Both the position numbers and the translations under genes were made by a program. From positions 248,001-312,000 of the forward strand of contig NZ_CP045295.1 in the NCBI RefSeq assembly GCF_009363095.1: a DNA stretch of 64,000 bases. Reading direction: 5' to 3'. Positions 1 through 8,383 of this stretch are shown piece by piece. This DNA comes from Paenibacillus cellulositrophicus (GTDB taxonomy: Bacteria; Bacillota; Bacilli; Paenibacillales; Paenibacillaceae). Within the stretch, counting starts at the first letter, position 1. Every line of letters starts with the position of its first letter. The notes under the pieces are model-generated. The model was given only the letters and a program-made list of their open reading frames with translations, was not told the DNA's origin and did no database searches.

Positions 1-93
1 GTTATTGCCTGCGCCACCACAGCCTGCCACTCCTACGGCTAGAAGCACTGTGCTAAATAGAATTGCTGCTTTCTTCTTTATGCCCTTATACAC
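1..93 (-). CDS. ABC transporter substrate-binding lipoprotein, N-terminal fragment
   Basis: Only the first 31 codons lie in the window; the gene runs off the left edge. Reading on the minus strand from a GTG start gives MYKGIKKKAAILFSTVLL, a basic stretch followed by a hydrophobic core, then AVGVAGC with a lipobox cysteine at residue 25 and a Gly/Asn-rich linker. This is a type II signal peptide. AAGGGTGG precedes the GTG by about five bases. Two sugar-type ABC permeases lie directly upstream on the same strand, so it is most likely the extracellular solute-binding protein (LplA/YtcQ type) of that importer. The lipoprotein signal is seen; the substrate-binding role is inferred from position. 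Confidence 0.8.
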   Translation of the reverse strand, partial: MYKGIKKKAAILFSTVLLAVGVAGCGGAGNN

Positions 94-179
94 TTTAACC
101 ACCCTTTCGTTCTTATGATTGATTCTCTTAAATCATCCGCGAGGCCGGGATCCCCCCTTCATCATAATCTGTTTCCCTA

Positions 180-1076
180 TCAACCCTTGATAGCCCCAGT
201 CATCACACCATCCACGAAATACTTCTGCAGTTTAGGATAGATCAGCAAAATCGGAATCGTTGTAAACATGACACTGGCCGCTTTCAAAGACTCAGGGACA
301 ATATAGGAGCCGACACTTCCTTCTCCTCCTTGTTGGCTATCCAACTGCTGATTGGCCGAAATGATCTGGTATAGCTTCATCTGCATAGGGTACAGCTCTT
401 TTTTCGTAATATAGAACAGCGCATCCTGGAATCCATTCCATCTGTCCACCGCATAGAAAAGGCTTAATGTGGCGATCGATGGCAACGAAAGGGGGAGCAC
501 AATCTTGATGAGAATGCCCAGATCCGAACACCCGTCAATGGCTGCTGATTCCTCAAGGCTCTCCGGAAGATTGCTGAAGAAGGTTTTCAGGATGATCAGA
601 TTAAACACGCTCATGGCACCCGGCAAAACCAGGCTCCAAACCGAATTCATCATTCCCAGGTTTTTAACCAGAATATAGGAGGGAATTAAACCGCCGCTGA
701 AATACATAGTGAAGACCAACGCCGTCAAAATAAAGTTTCTTCCCTTCAGCCGCTTCTTCGTTAACGGATACGCTGCACATATGGTCAGGAACATGCATAC
801 CAAAGTGTAAAATATCGTAAGCACAATACTGTATCCAAGCGTATAAAGCATATCCATATCGCTCAATATGGTTTTGTACGTTTCTGCTGTGAAGTCTACT
901 GGCCACAGTCCTACCTTTTGAGAAATAATCGCTTCGTTGGAACTGAAAGAAAGCGCAATCATGTACAGAAACGGTACGATACATGTGAAGGACAATGCCA
1001 CGATAAATACAATGATGGCAATATCCGCTACAGTCATTTTTTTCATCTTGCCCCTATTGATCGCCACCCTCACCAT
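180..1076 (-). CDS. Carbohydrate ABC transporter permease (YtcP/LplC, MalG-like)
   Basis: This 298-residue inner-membrane protein belongs to the binding-protein-dependent transport permease family. Six hydrophobic segments are visible. The cytoplasmic EAA loop that contacts the ATPase reads EESAAIDGCSDLGILIKI, followed by LP, at about residues 175-195. The C terminus ends DGVMTGAIKG, typical of the YtcP group. The start overlaps the stop of the upstream permease in an ATGGTGA arrangement, implying translational coupling; an internal ATG at 1046 after AGGGG is an alternative. The pair forms the membrane channel of an oligosaccharide importer. No ATPase gene is in the window; such systems in Bacillota often share an MsmX-type ATPase encoded elsewhere (established knowledge). 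Confidence 0.93.
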   Translation of the reverse strand: MVRVAINRGKMKKMTVADIAIIVFIVALSFTCIVPFLYMIALSFSSNEAIISQKVGLWPVDFTAETYKTILSDMDMLYTLGYSIVLTIFYTLVCMFLTICAAYPLTKKRLKGRNFILTALVFTMYFSGGLIPSYILVKNLGMMNSVWSLVLPGAMSVFNLIILKTFFSNLPESLEESAAIDGCSDLGILIKIVLPLSLPSIATLSLFYAVDRWNGFQDALFYITKKELYPMQMKLYQIISANQQLDSQQGGEGSVGSYIVPESLKAASVMFTTIPILLIYPKLQKYFVDGVMTGAIKG

Positions 1077-2020
1077 ATCCCATCCTCGCCTAATTTTTTC
1101 GCAACAAAGTTTGCAGATAACAGCAGGATCAGGCCGACCACGGATTGGAACAATCCTACCGCCGTTGCCTGGGAGAAATCACCCGAACTAATACCAACTC
1201 TATACACGAAAGTACTGATAACATCAGAGTAATCGCTAACCAGTGAATTCCCCATCACAAAGGGACGGTCAAATCCGATAGAAACCATTCTGCCTATTTG
1301 GAGAATCAACAAAATATTGATGGTTGACTTAATGCCAGGCAGTGTAATATGCCACATTTTTCGAAGCCTGCTGCAGCCATCAATATCGGAGGCCTCATAC
1401 AACTCCCTATTGATTCCGGTAATGGCCGCCAAATAAATGATGGTGCCCCATCCGATATTTTGCCATACGCCAACGGCGATATAAGTAATCAACCAAGGTG
1501 TTTTCCGAGACAGAAACTCAATCTTCTCCAAACCAAAGCTCGACAGGAAATTGTTGATCATGCCGCCGTTAGAAAACATCAGATAGACCATACCGCCAAT
1601 AATAACCCAGGACAAAAAGTGGGGCAGATACAACACGGTCTGGGTCATTTTCTTGAGTTTTGCTTGTCTTACTTCATTGAGCAAAATCGCCAGAAGAATG
1701 GGCGCTGGAAAACCCGCAATCAAGTCCAGAACATTCAGGACCAGCGTATTCTTCAATGCACGGTAGAAGCTGTCCTGCTCAAAAATAAACCGGAACACAT
1801 CCAGTCCTACCCATTCGCTCCCTCTAATTCCTTCAAAAATGTTGTAATCTTGGAATGCCATCACAAGGCCATAGATGGGTGCATACTTGAAAATCAGGAT
1901 ATACGCCATCGGCAGCAGCAAAAGAAAATATAACAGACCGTCTCTTTTGATATAGTACAGAAAGTTATTTTTCCTTTTTGCTGCGCCGTACTTTCGGGAG
2001 CTGTCTAAAACCGCTTTCAT
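1070..2020 (-). CDS. Carbohydrate ABC transporter permease (LplB family, MalF-like)
   Basis: About 316 residues with a basic N terminus, six membrane spans and the EAA loop YEASDIDGCSRLRKMWHI followed by TLPGI near residue 225. The N-terminal pattern, including FKYAPIYGLVMAFQDYN, is characteristic of LplB-type permeases for complex sugars. I chose the ATG at 2020 because GGAGGG lies nine bases upstream; the in-frame ATG at 2029 abuts the Shine-Dalgarno sequence. It is the first gene of a transporter unit permease-permease-binding protein, separated by about 400 bases and terminator-like hairpins from the catabolic genes upstream. Substrate unknown; the neighbouring dehydrogenases and isomerase suggest a sugar or sugar derivative. 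Confidence 0.93.
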   Translation of the reverse strand: MKAVLDSSRKYGAAKRKNNFLYYIKRDGLLYFLLLLPMAYILIFKYAPIYGLVMAFQDYNIFEGIRGSEWVGLDVFRFIFEQDSFYRALKNTLVLNVLDLIAGFPAPILLAILLNEVRQAKLKKMTQTVLYLPHFLSWVIIGGMVYLMFSNGGMINNFLSSFGLEKIEFLSRKTPWLITYIAVGVWQNIGWGTIIYLAAITGINRELYEASDIDGCSRLRKMWHITLPGIKSTINILLILQIGRMVSIGFDRPFVMGNSLVSDYSDVISTFVYRVGISSGDFSQATAVGLFQSVVGLILLLSANFVAKKLGEDGIW

Positions 2021-2182
2021 TTTTCCCATCCCTCCGACTGTAATAACGAGCTCTCATGTTTATCATTTTACCTTCAGGATGAAATAAAAAAATGTACTCC
2101 CTTAAATCAATTTGGTAATAACTTAAAAAGGTAGTTGTATGTAGACTGAAGAGTGAGGAATTAGTCAGGTAAACAAAATAAA

Positions 2183-2209
2183 GAACCAGAGACCATTTGG
2201 TCCTGGTTC
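2183..2209 (-). terminator. Terminator-like hairpin in the gap before the permease genes
   Basis: Arms GAACCAG plus GACC pair with GGTC plus CTGGTTC around an ATTT loop, with one bulged base. On the minus strand it is followed by TTTATTTTG, so it looks like an intrinsic terminator for transcripts arriving from the dehydrogenase gene upstream. Part of the 2030-2424 gap, which holds no ORF I would defend. Confidence 0.55.
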
Positions 2210-2292
2210 ATTTAAATAGGTATCATGCCTTCAAAAATACATAAGATGAATTTTTAGTACATGCAACATTGTCGGCTTCCCCTTGCAACAAG

Positions 2293-2343
2293 AAACCCCA
2301 CTTTAACTGTTTCGGAATCTAAAAAACAGTGAAAAGTGGAGTT
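2293..2343 (-). terminator. Long imperfect hairpin downstream of Gfo/Idh/MocA gene
   Basis: Two arms related by CCACTTT...ACTGTTT and AAACAGT...AAAGTGG form an imperfect stem of about 18 pairs with a loop of about 12. On the minus strand the distal arm ends GGTTTCTTG. It sits 80 bases downstream of the minus-strand dehydrogenase stop and probably ends the catabolic transcript or attenuates it before the permeases. Confidence 0.5.
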
Positions 2344-2424
2344 GCCTCGGCAAACTATTGATTTATGGTTTATCTTTAAATTAAACCTCGAACATTGTAA
2401 AAAGAAGAGCCTGAAGGAACGCCT

Positions 2425-3669
2425 CTAATTGGTCGGTCTACCGTTATTTGTGCGCATAGTGGCAGGCAGCTCGAATCGGCTGTAGCCCTCCATCCGGAAC
2501 AGCCGGGTCGGCGTCGCCCAAGGAAGCGGATATTCACTGTACAGTTGCCGCTTCGCTGCCGCGTCTCTCATCTTCTCGGACAAGCTGGGCAGCAAGCGCA
2601 CCGTGGAATCTCCATCCTCCCGCTCGGTCACGAATCGGCCGGGAATGGCACGAACGGCGCGAGCCGACTCATAGGCGCCGTTGGATACCAGCACGAAGCC
2701 TCGGCTTGCCTTGAGCGGCGAGAAGAGTGGTTTCCCTGGGGTTTCAATCGCTTCCATCAGGTTCAGATACATGCTGCACATCAAATCGGTCGGACCAAAC
2801 GCCAAATCCTCTTCGGCGTCCTGTGCGCGAATGGTCAGCTTGTTCTGGTAATTCCAATGCGCTTCACCTCGCGTTCCATACACGGCAATCGAAGGCACTT
2901 CGCTGACTTCGTGACAAAGCATGGCGTAAAAATGAACGCTCACACCGTTAGCCATAACGGCGCGAATACAGGAGACATCGTCCCCATCGATGTCATTGAC
3001 GTGGTAAAGCTCGGCCTGCACCGATTCTGGGTACAAGTCTGCGGCGCCTCCTCCGGCCGCCAGCAAACTATGGTGCAGCAAGTGAGCGAACGGATTGTTG
3101 AACGTCCCGTCCAGCACATACTGGCCGTCGCTGACCAGTTTGCCAGCCCAGCGGGTTCGATCGTAGTAAGAGCGAAGCCGTTTCCACATGCCAATGCCGA
3201 CCACATGCTCCACCTGCCCGAGCACACCGGAGCTGATCCTTTCCAGTAGCGTTCGGAATGCCTGGCCCGACGTATTCTGGAAGTTCACCTGGCACAAGCG
3301 CCCGGTCTCCCTCTGCACCGCAATCATCTCGTCCAAGTCCTGAATCGTTACCGCCGGGGGCTTCTCCACCAGCACGTGAAAGCCCATCCGCATCACCTGG
3401 ATGCACATCGGCTTGTGGGAGGAGATCGGTGTGACGATGACGACGAAATCGATATCCGGATGCAGCGTGAGCATCTGCACGTAATCCATATAATGGACGG
3501 CCCCAAGTGCGGTCAGCTTGTCGTAAGACTCCTGATGAGCGTCGACATTCGGCTCCGCAAAAGCAGCAACCTGCAGGCTACCCTCTTCGACCAGCTTCTG
3601 CATGACTTTCACATGTTCAGCGCCGAATCCCCCGATCCCGATCAGCGCGGTGCGACAAATCTTCACATT
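2425..3669 (-). CDS. Gfo/Idh/MocA family oxidoreductase
   Basis: A roughly 414-residue NAD(P)-dependent sugar dehydrogenase-like protein. The N-terminal Rossmann fold starts with a strand followed by GIGGFGAEH, and the family EKP motif is seen as EKPPAV near residue 105; the C-terminal half is the expected alpha/beta substrate domain. I prefer a GTG start at 3669, since GGAGGGAAGG lies seven bases upstream; the longer frame would need a TTG at 3681 inside that ribosome binding site. It is the last gene of a minus-strand unit with a TIM-barrel isomerase, a DUF993 protein and another Gfo/Idh/MocA protein. Members oxidise a sugar hydroxyl with NAD; the actual substrate cannot be read from sequence. 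The coding sequence is clearly GC-rich compared with the permeases. Confidence 0.9.
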   Translation of the reverse strand, partial: NVKICRTALIGIGGFGAEHVKVMQKLVEEGSLQVAAFAEPNVDAHQESYDKLTALGAVHYMDYVQMLTLHPDIDFVVIVTPISSHKPMCIQVMRMGFHVLVEKPPAVTIQDLDEMIAVQRETGRLCQVNFQNTSGQAFRTLLERISSGVLGQVEHVVGIGMWKRLRSYYDRTRWAGKLVSDGQYVLDGTFNNPFAHLLHHSLLAAGGGAADLYPESVQAELYHVNDIDGDDVSCIRAVMANGVSVHFYAMLCHEVSEVPSIAVYGTRGEAHWNYQNKLTIRAQDAEEDLAFGPTDLMCSMYLNLMEAIETPGKPLFSPLKASRGFVLVSNGAYESARAVRAIPGRFVTEREDGDSTVRLLPSLSEKMRDAAAKRQLYSEYPLPWATPTRLFRMEGYSRFELPATMRTNNGRPTN

Positions 3670-3742
3670 CCTTCCCTCCAAAGCTATGCCTTGACGAGCC
3701 GGGAACGATTCTCCCGGCCCGCCAAAGCTGCAAATTTATAAT

Positions 3743-4564
3743 TCATACATGCTGCAAATAACGTTCCTTGATGAGCGTCAGCGCCTCGTCTCCCGGCATA
3801 TCCCATACCTGCCGGTTGAAGATTTCCACCTCGATCGCCCCCACGTAACCGGCCGCTTCAACGGCATGACGCATCCGGCGCAACTCGATAAAGCCGTCCC
3901 CCATCATCCCTCTGCCCATCAGCAGGTCGGGTACCGGCACGATCCAATCGGAGACGTGGAAACCCAGTATACGCCCCCTGGCCCGCTCAATTTGCACGTA
4001 CAGCTCGGGGTCCCACCAGACGTGGAACGCATCAACGACGACGCCGACGTCTTGCTGGTCGTGCTGCTCCGCGAGCGTGTTGGCTTGCGCCAGCGTATTG
4101 ATGACGGAGCGTTCAGCGGCGTACATCGGGTGCAAAGGCTCGATGCCGAGCTTGACTCCGTGCGAGCGGGCGAACGGCACAAGTTCCGCGATCGCTTCTT
4201 CGACCGTCTTTCGGGCGAAATCGATATCCCGGTCTGGCGCCGGTCCGCAAACGAGCACGAGCACATCGGTACCGAGCTCGGCCGCTTCCTCGACAGCGCG
4301 GCGATTGTCGTCCAACCGCTCTTTGCGCGCAGGCGCGGTGGCCGCCGGAAAATAACCCCCACGGCACAGGCTGGAGACGCGCAGGCCCGCGTCCCGCACA
4401 AGCCGCTTGCTCTCGGCCAGGCCGGTCTCGGCCACTTTATGCCGCCATAACGCGATCCAAGGCACTTCGGCGCGAACGCATGCTTCCACGGCCTCACGCA
4501 TATTCAGCCGATCGGTCGTAATCTGGTTCAAGCTGAGTCTGTCTATGGAACGAAGCGGTTCCAT
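3743..4564 (-). CDS. Sugar phosphate isomerase/epimerase (AP endonuclease 2-like TIM barrel)
   Basis: A 273-residue protein of the xylose isomerase-like TIM-barrel superfamily. Candidate metal ligands appear in order as in the family: Glu142 in GIEPLHP, Asp178 and His181 in DAFHVWWD, His203 in GFHVSDW and Glu245/Glu247 near the end in IEVEIF. The ATG is preceded by GGGAGGG at good spacing. It lies between a DUF993 gene and a Gfo/Idh/MocA gene with short gaps (38 and 73 bases), so co-transcription is likely. Family members isomerise or epimerise sugars and keto-sugars, or assist in cleaving oxidised glycosides; which applies here is open. GC-rich like its neighbours. Confidence 0.9.
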   Translation of the reverse strand: MEPLRSIDRLSLNQITTDRLNMREAVEACVRAEVPWIALWRHKVAETGLAESKRLVRDAGLRVSSLCRGGYFPAATAPARKERLDDNRRAVEEAAELGTDVLVLVCGPAPDRDIDFARKTVEEAIAELVPFARSHGVKLGIEPLHPMYAAERSVINTLAQANTLAEQHDQQDVGVVVDAFHVWWDPELYVQIERARGRILGFHVSDWIVPVPDLLMGRGMMGDGFIELRRMRHAVEAAGYVGAIEVEIFNRQVWDMPGDEALTLIKERYLQHV

Positions 4565-4602
4565 ACTGATCCCTCCCGGATTTCAAACATCTCTATAAAT
4601 GA

Positions 4603-5772
4603 TTACGGCCAAATACCCGCCAGCGCCAAGACAGGCTTCATCCGTTCGGTGGCAAGCTCCGGATCGGCCAATAGCCCGGCCCTGTCGGCAAGCACGAACA
4701 GCTCGGCCAAATGGACGATCGAGCGCGATCCCTCCGCTCCCCCGATCATGCGGAAATGCGGTTGGCGGCCGTTCAAGTAGGCCATGAACACAATTCCCGC
4801 CTTGTAGGCGTATGTCGGCTTCTGGAAAATATGACGCGACAAGGCAACGGTAGGCTCCATAATCGCTTCATAACTGACCAGATCGCCTGCGTCTAGCGCA
4901 TGAAGCGCCTGGGCGGCGGCCGGCGCGATCGCGTCGAATATGCCGAGCAGCGCATGGCTGTAGCCCAGATCATCACCCTTGATCAGTTCCGGGTAGTTGA
5001 AGTCGTCCCCGGTGTACATCTTGACGCCTTCCGGCAGCAGCCGGCGCATCTTGATTTCTTTACCGGCATCGAGCAGCGAGATTTTAATCCCGTCGACCTT
5101 GTCCGCGTTTGCCCGAATGACGCGCAAACAAACGTCCATCGCCTCGTCCAGATCGTCCTTGCATCCCCAATAGCCGGCCAGAGCGGGATCGAACATGTCG
5201 CCAAGCCAATGCAGAATGACCGGCTGTTTCACCTGTCCCAAAATGCGCCCATACACCCGCTCGTAATCCTCGGGCCCTTTCGCGCAGGCGGCAAGCGCGC
5301 GGCTCGCCATCAGAATGACTTGACCGCCCTCGCCTTCGATGAAGCCGACTTGCTCTTCATAGGCGGCTTCCACGTCGGCGATCGTGACCGACGATTCCGG
5401 AAACAGATGGTCGGTTCCCGCGCCACAGGCGATTTTGCCACCGACCGAGCGCGCTTCCGCGATCGAAGCGCGGATAAGCTCCTTCGAGCGGTTCCAGTCG
5501 AGGCCCATGCCGCGCTGCGCGGTATCCATCGCTTCCGCCACGGCCAGACCAAGCGACCACAAATGGTGCCGGTAGGCGAGCGTCGAGTTCCAATCAATCT
5601 GCGAGTGATGCAGCGGATCTGCGTCCGCCAACGGATCGCAGACGACATGGGCTGCCGAGAAGGCGATGCGGCCCGTAAACGGCTTGGCTGGCACGGAGAA
5701 CGAGCCTGCTTTGCCCGGAGTATATTCATACAACGCTCCCCCTGCGCGGGGGAGGAGCAGCGATTGGGTCAT
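4603..5772 (-). CDS. DUF993 family protein (dihydrodipicolinate synthase-like fold)
   Basis: About 389 residues from the ATG at 5772, which has AAGGAGG eight bases upstream; a longer frame to 5820 has no such signal and enters a repeat. The pattern, including HLFPESSVTIADVEAAYEEQ, QPVILHWLGDMFDP and GVKMYTGDDFNYPELI, matches the uncharacterised DUF993 family, usually annotated as dihydrodipicolinate synthase family. Lys230 in VDGIKISLLD sits where a Schiff-base lysine would be expected in that aldolase superfamily (inference). It is embedded among two dehydrogenases and a TIM-barrel isomerase, which suggests retro-aldol cleavage of an oxidised sugar intermediate; that reaction is a hypothesis, not established for the family. 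Confidence 0.85.
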   Translation of the reverse strand: MTQSLLLPRAGGALYEYTPGKAGSFSVPAKPFTGRIAFSAAHVVCDPLADADPLHHSQIDWNSTLAYRHHLWSLGLAVAEAMDTAQRGMGLDWNRSKELIRASIAEARSVGGKIACGAGTDHLFPESSVTIADVEAAYEEQVGFIEGEGGQVILMASRALAACAKGPEDYERVYGRILGQVKQPVILHWLGDMFDPALAGYWGCKDDLDEAMDVCLRVIRANADKVDGIKISLLDAGKEIKMRRLLPEGVKMYTGDDFNYPELIKGDDLGYSHALLGIFDAIAPAAAQALHALDAGDLVSYEAIMEPTVALSRHIFQKPTYAYKAGIVFMAYLNGRQPHFRMIGGAEGSRSIVHLAELFVLADRAGLLADPELATERMKPVLALAGIWP

Positions 5773-5798
5773 CTGTACTCCCCTCCTTAAGAGGTAAT

Positions 5799-5961
5799 TA
5801 AAAAATCGGCTTTTGATCACGAAGTATAGCTATGAAGCTTACTCGTCGTCGAATCTTGAATTCAGCCGGGCCTTCCGTAACTCACGTAGGCTCACCTACG
5901 CTGCGTTGCTCAGTCCCTAGCTTCATCCAACCTTCTCGGTGCTGAAAAGCCGATTTTTTTA
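5799..5961. repeat. Intraoperonic palindromic element with terminal inverted repeat
   Basis: The gap between two co-oriented genes is bounded by AAAAAATCGGCTTTT (about 5801-5815) and its inverse AAAAGCCGATTTTTT (about 5945-5959). Inside are a perfect short hairpin CGTAGG-CTCA-CCTACG and patches GAAGCTT and AGCTTCATCC that can also pair. It resembles a non-autonomous repeat (MITE-like) or a structured mRNA segment. No ORF of note. Only one copy occurs in this window, so the repeat nature is inferred from its structure. Confidence 0.55.
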
Positions 5962-5971
5962 GTATTTATTT

Positions 5972-7123
5972 TTACAGACTCAGCTTCGGCACGTCGATCC
6001 AGCGGCGTTCCTGCCACGACTGCAAGCTGAGATCGGCAAGCTGGGTGCCTTTCGCGCCTTCGAGCAAATCCCACGGAAAGGGCGTGCCGATGACGACATG
6101 CTTCAAGAAGAGTTCCCATTGCACCTTGAACGCGTTGTCGTATGACGAGTTGTCCGGCACCTCCACCCATTGGTCACGGAACTGGAACGGGTTCGGAATG
6201 TCCGGATTCCATACCGGCTTCGGCGTATTGACCCGATGCTGCGTCTTGCAGTCCCGCAAACCTGCCACGGCGCTGCCTTCGGTGCCGTCGACCGTAACCG
6301 TGAGCAGATCGTCGCGGTCTACGCGCACCGCCCAGGACGAGTTGGCCTGCACGATAATGCCGCCTTCCAGCTCAAATATGGCGTACGCCGCATCGTCCGC
6401 CGTGCATTCGTACGGAACGCCCTGCTCATCCAGACGTTTCGGAATATGTGTAGCGGCAAGACAGGAAACAGCCTTCACTTCCCCGAACAAATTCTCGAGA
6501 ACATAGCGCCAGTGTGCAAACATGTCGACAATAATACCGCCGCCGTCTTCCTTGCGGTAGTTCCACGATGGCCGCTGACCCTGCTGCCAGTCGCCCTCGA
6601 ACACCCAATAGCCGAACTCCATCCGCACGGACAGGATACGCCCGAAGAAGCCAGAGTCGTTTAAGCGTTTCAGCTTGAGCAATCCTGGCAAAAACAGCTT
6701 GTCTTGCACAACGCCGTTTCTTACCCCGGACTCGGCGGCGATGCGGGCAAGTTCGAGCGCCCCTTCAATGTCGACGGCCGTCGGCTTCTCGCAATAAATA
6801 TGCTTTCCTGCGGCGATCGCCTGCTTGATACTTTCGGCGCGGCGCACCGTCGTCTGGCTGTCGAAATAGATTTCATAGTACGGATCGGCGAGGCATGCTT
6901 CAAGATCGGTACTCCAACGTTCGACGCCGTGGGCGGCGGCCAGCGCCTGCAGCTTGCTCTCCTGCCGGCCGACCAGAATCGGGTCGGGCATGATGACGTC
7001 TCCGTCCGGCAGAGCGACGCCCCCTTGCTTGCGAATAGCAAGAATCGAACGGATCAAATGCTGGTTGGTTCCCATCCGTCCGGTAACGCCGTTCATAATA
7101 ATGCCGATGTTGCGAACTGCCAC
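5972..7123 (-). CDS. Gfo/Idh/MocA family oxidoreductase
   Basis: About 383 residues. The nucleotide-binding start reads NIGIIMNGVTGRMGTNQH, where GVTGRMG is a DapB-like variant of the glycine loop; EKP appears as CEKPTAVDIEGA near residue 115. A glycine-rich DGGGIIVDMFAHW motif around residue 190 is a region often lined by catalytic residues in this family. A GTG at 7123 has GGGAG eight bases upstream; the ATG at 7129 is closer to the same site, so the start is uncertain by two codons. It is the first structural gene after the AraC regulator, separated by that gene's terminator, and heads the catabolic transcript. Probably oxidises a sugar or inositol-like substrate with NAD(P). Confidence 0.9.
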   Translation of the reverse strand: MAVRNIGIIMNGVTGRMGTNQHLIRSILAIRKQGGVALPDGDVIMPDPILVGRQESKLQALAAAHGVERWSTDLEACLADPYYEIYFDSQTTVRRAESIKQAIAAGKHIYCEKPTAVDIEGALELARIAAESGVRNGVVQDKLFLPGLLKLKRLNDSGFFGRILSVRMEFGYWVFEGDWQQGQRPSWNYRKEDGGGIIVDMFAHWRYVLENLFGEVKAVSCLAATHIPKRLDEQGVPYECTADDAAYAIFELEGGIIVQANSSWAVRVDRDDLLTVTVDGTEGSAVAGLRDCKTQHRVNTPKPVWNPDIPNPFQFRDQWVEVPDNSSYDNAFKVQWELFLKHVVIGTPFPWDLLEGAKGTQLADLSLQSWQERRWIDVPKLSL

Positions 7124-7243
7124 ATTCATCGCTCCCTTCGCTTCGTATAACCGTATTGTAGTCGATGCGAATCCGCTTTTCTTACGATTACGGGAACACG
7201 ATTCTCAATTTTGGAAGCGAATTATTCGAGCGAAAAACAAAAA

Positions 7244-7268
7244 CCCCGCCGGCGCTTATCCGATGGGG
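7244..7268 (-). terminator. Intrinsic terminator of the AraC gene
   Basis: On the minus strand CCCC-AT-CGG pairs with CCG-GC-GGGG and is followed by TTTTTGTTTTT. It lies about 40 bases after the AraC stop and before the dehydrogenase, so the regulator and the catabolic genes are probably separate transcripts. Confidence 0.65.
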
Positions 7269-7305
7269 GAGGCAGGGGAAAATATGTTTCAAAAAGGCTC
7301 TCTGC

Positions 7306-8142
7306 CTAATCAGCTTGCTCGGGTGCGTTCAGCTCCCGGTACGTTTTTGGCGACAGCTTGGCGACCGCTTTGAACGACCGGTAAAATGTAGACACGGAAT
7401 CGTAGCCGACCTCGAAGCAGATCGATATAATGTCCTTACCGGTTTCCACCAGCAGCTTCTGGGCGACGCGGATGCGTACCTCGGTCAAATATTGCATCGG
7501 TGTCATGTTATACCGTTCCTTGAAGATGTTGTTCACATGCCGCGTGCTGATGTCCAGCTTGGAGGCGATGTCCCCAGCGGTCAGCGGATCAAAATACTTC
7601 GAATCGATATAGCTGCGAATTTTCTCGGCACGCAGCTTGTTGGAGCTGGAGCCCGCTCCGGTGGCCTCCGTTCCGGCCGATCGAACCAGCAAGAGCAGCA
7701 ACTGGGACAGCTGGACTTTGAGCGAAAGCCGGACGAGCGGCGACAGCTCCCTGGACTGCTCGAACAGCATTTTCCTCAGCAGCTGACGCAGTTCGCTCGC
7801 TGCAAACAATCCCGGCTTCATCAGACAGGAGTCCGGAAAATAGGCGTGGAGCAGCTGCGCCCTCATATCCGGATCGAGCACTGCCTCGTCAAACGCCAAC
7901 ACTAACAAGGTCAGCCTGAAGTCGGACATGACGGAGTGGACGGAATACGGAACGATCAGCGCCGTATCGTCGACCGCAAGCTTCCGTACTTCACCCCCTA
8001 GCCGGATCGTACCTTCCCCTTCCAGCACAAATAGCAGCTGGTACGTCTGGTGATAATGCTCGGACACGAGATGTCCGCCTGTATGCTTCTGCTCGTATAA
8101 ATCTATCGCATTCCTGGACAAGTCGATCCATTTCATCGTCAC
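7306..8142 (-). CDS. AraC family transcriptional regulator with cupin sensor domain
   Basis: A 278-residue regulator. The N-terminal half is a cupin-like ligand domain (GGHLVSEHYHQTYQLLFVLEG, an HxH-containing beta barrel). The C-terminal ~100 residues hold two helix-turn-helix motifs: AGDIASKLDISTRHVNNIFKE and the family signature DIISICFEVGYDSVSTFYRS followed by FK. A GTG start at 8142 has GGGGG seven bases upstream; an ATG two codons in is possible. It precedes the Gfo/Idh, DUF993 and isomerase genes on the same strand and most likely activates them and the ABC transporter in response to a sugar. GC-rich like the genes it presumably controls. Confidence 0.93.
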   Translation of the reverse strand: MTMKWIDLSRNAIDLYEQKHTGGHLVSEHYHQTYQLLFVLEGEGTIRLGGEVRKLAVDDTALIVPYSVHSVMSDFRLTLLVLAFDEAVLDPDMRAQLLHAYFPDSCLMKPGLFAASELRQLLRKMLFEQSRELSPLVRLSLKVQLSQLLLLLVRSAGTEATGAGSSSNKLRAEKIRSYIDSKYFDPLTAGDIASKLDISTRHVNNIFKERYNMTPMQYLTEVRIRVAQKLLVETGKDIISICFEVGYDSVSTFYRSFKAVAKLSPKTYRELNAPEQAD

Positions 8143-8231
8143 GGCGAAGCCCCCGTTTTTTGAGCATTACATTTAAAGCCATTTTAGCGCGATCGGCGGC
8201 TTCGATACAACATTTTAGAATAAGTGAAGCT

Positions 8232-8306
8232 GACATGGACATTTATCGTTTGAATAAAAATAGCCGCAGGTACGCGGCTAATAAGCGTGTATGTTCTTGC
8301 GTCTTA
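8232..8306 (-). repeat. Family 1 repeat, degenerate copy (terminator-bearing)
   Basis: Left arm GACATGGACATTTATCGTT and right arm TGTATGTTCTTGCGTCTTA flank the hairpin AGCCGC-aggtac-GCGGCT. Compare the full copies at 38765 and 59502, whose arms read GACAAGAACATATAT. On the minus strand the hairpin is followed by ATTTTTATT, so it can serve as a terminator for the TVP38 gene, whose stop is about 80 bases away. Confidence 0.65.
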
Positions 8307-8383
8307 CATGACCAAATCAATCTGGCAGCATACCCCTTCATTGTTCTAATATTTATCATCTAACTCCAAGTTCTCTCCCCGCT

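Noticed and set aside
3749..5790. Long plus-strand ORFs opposite the isomerase and DUF993 genes
   Set aside because: They are antisense shadows in GC-rich coding DNA; the minus-strand frames carry recognisable motifs and ribosome binding sites, the plus-strand ones do not.
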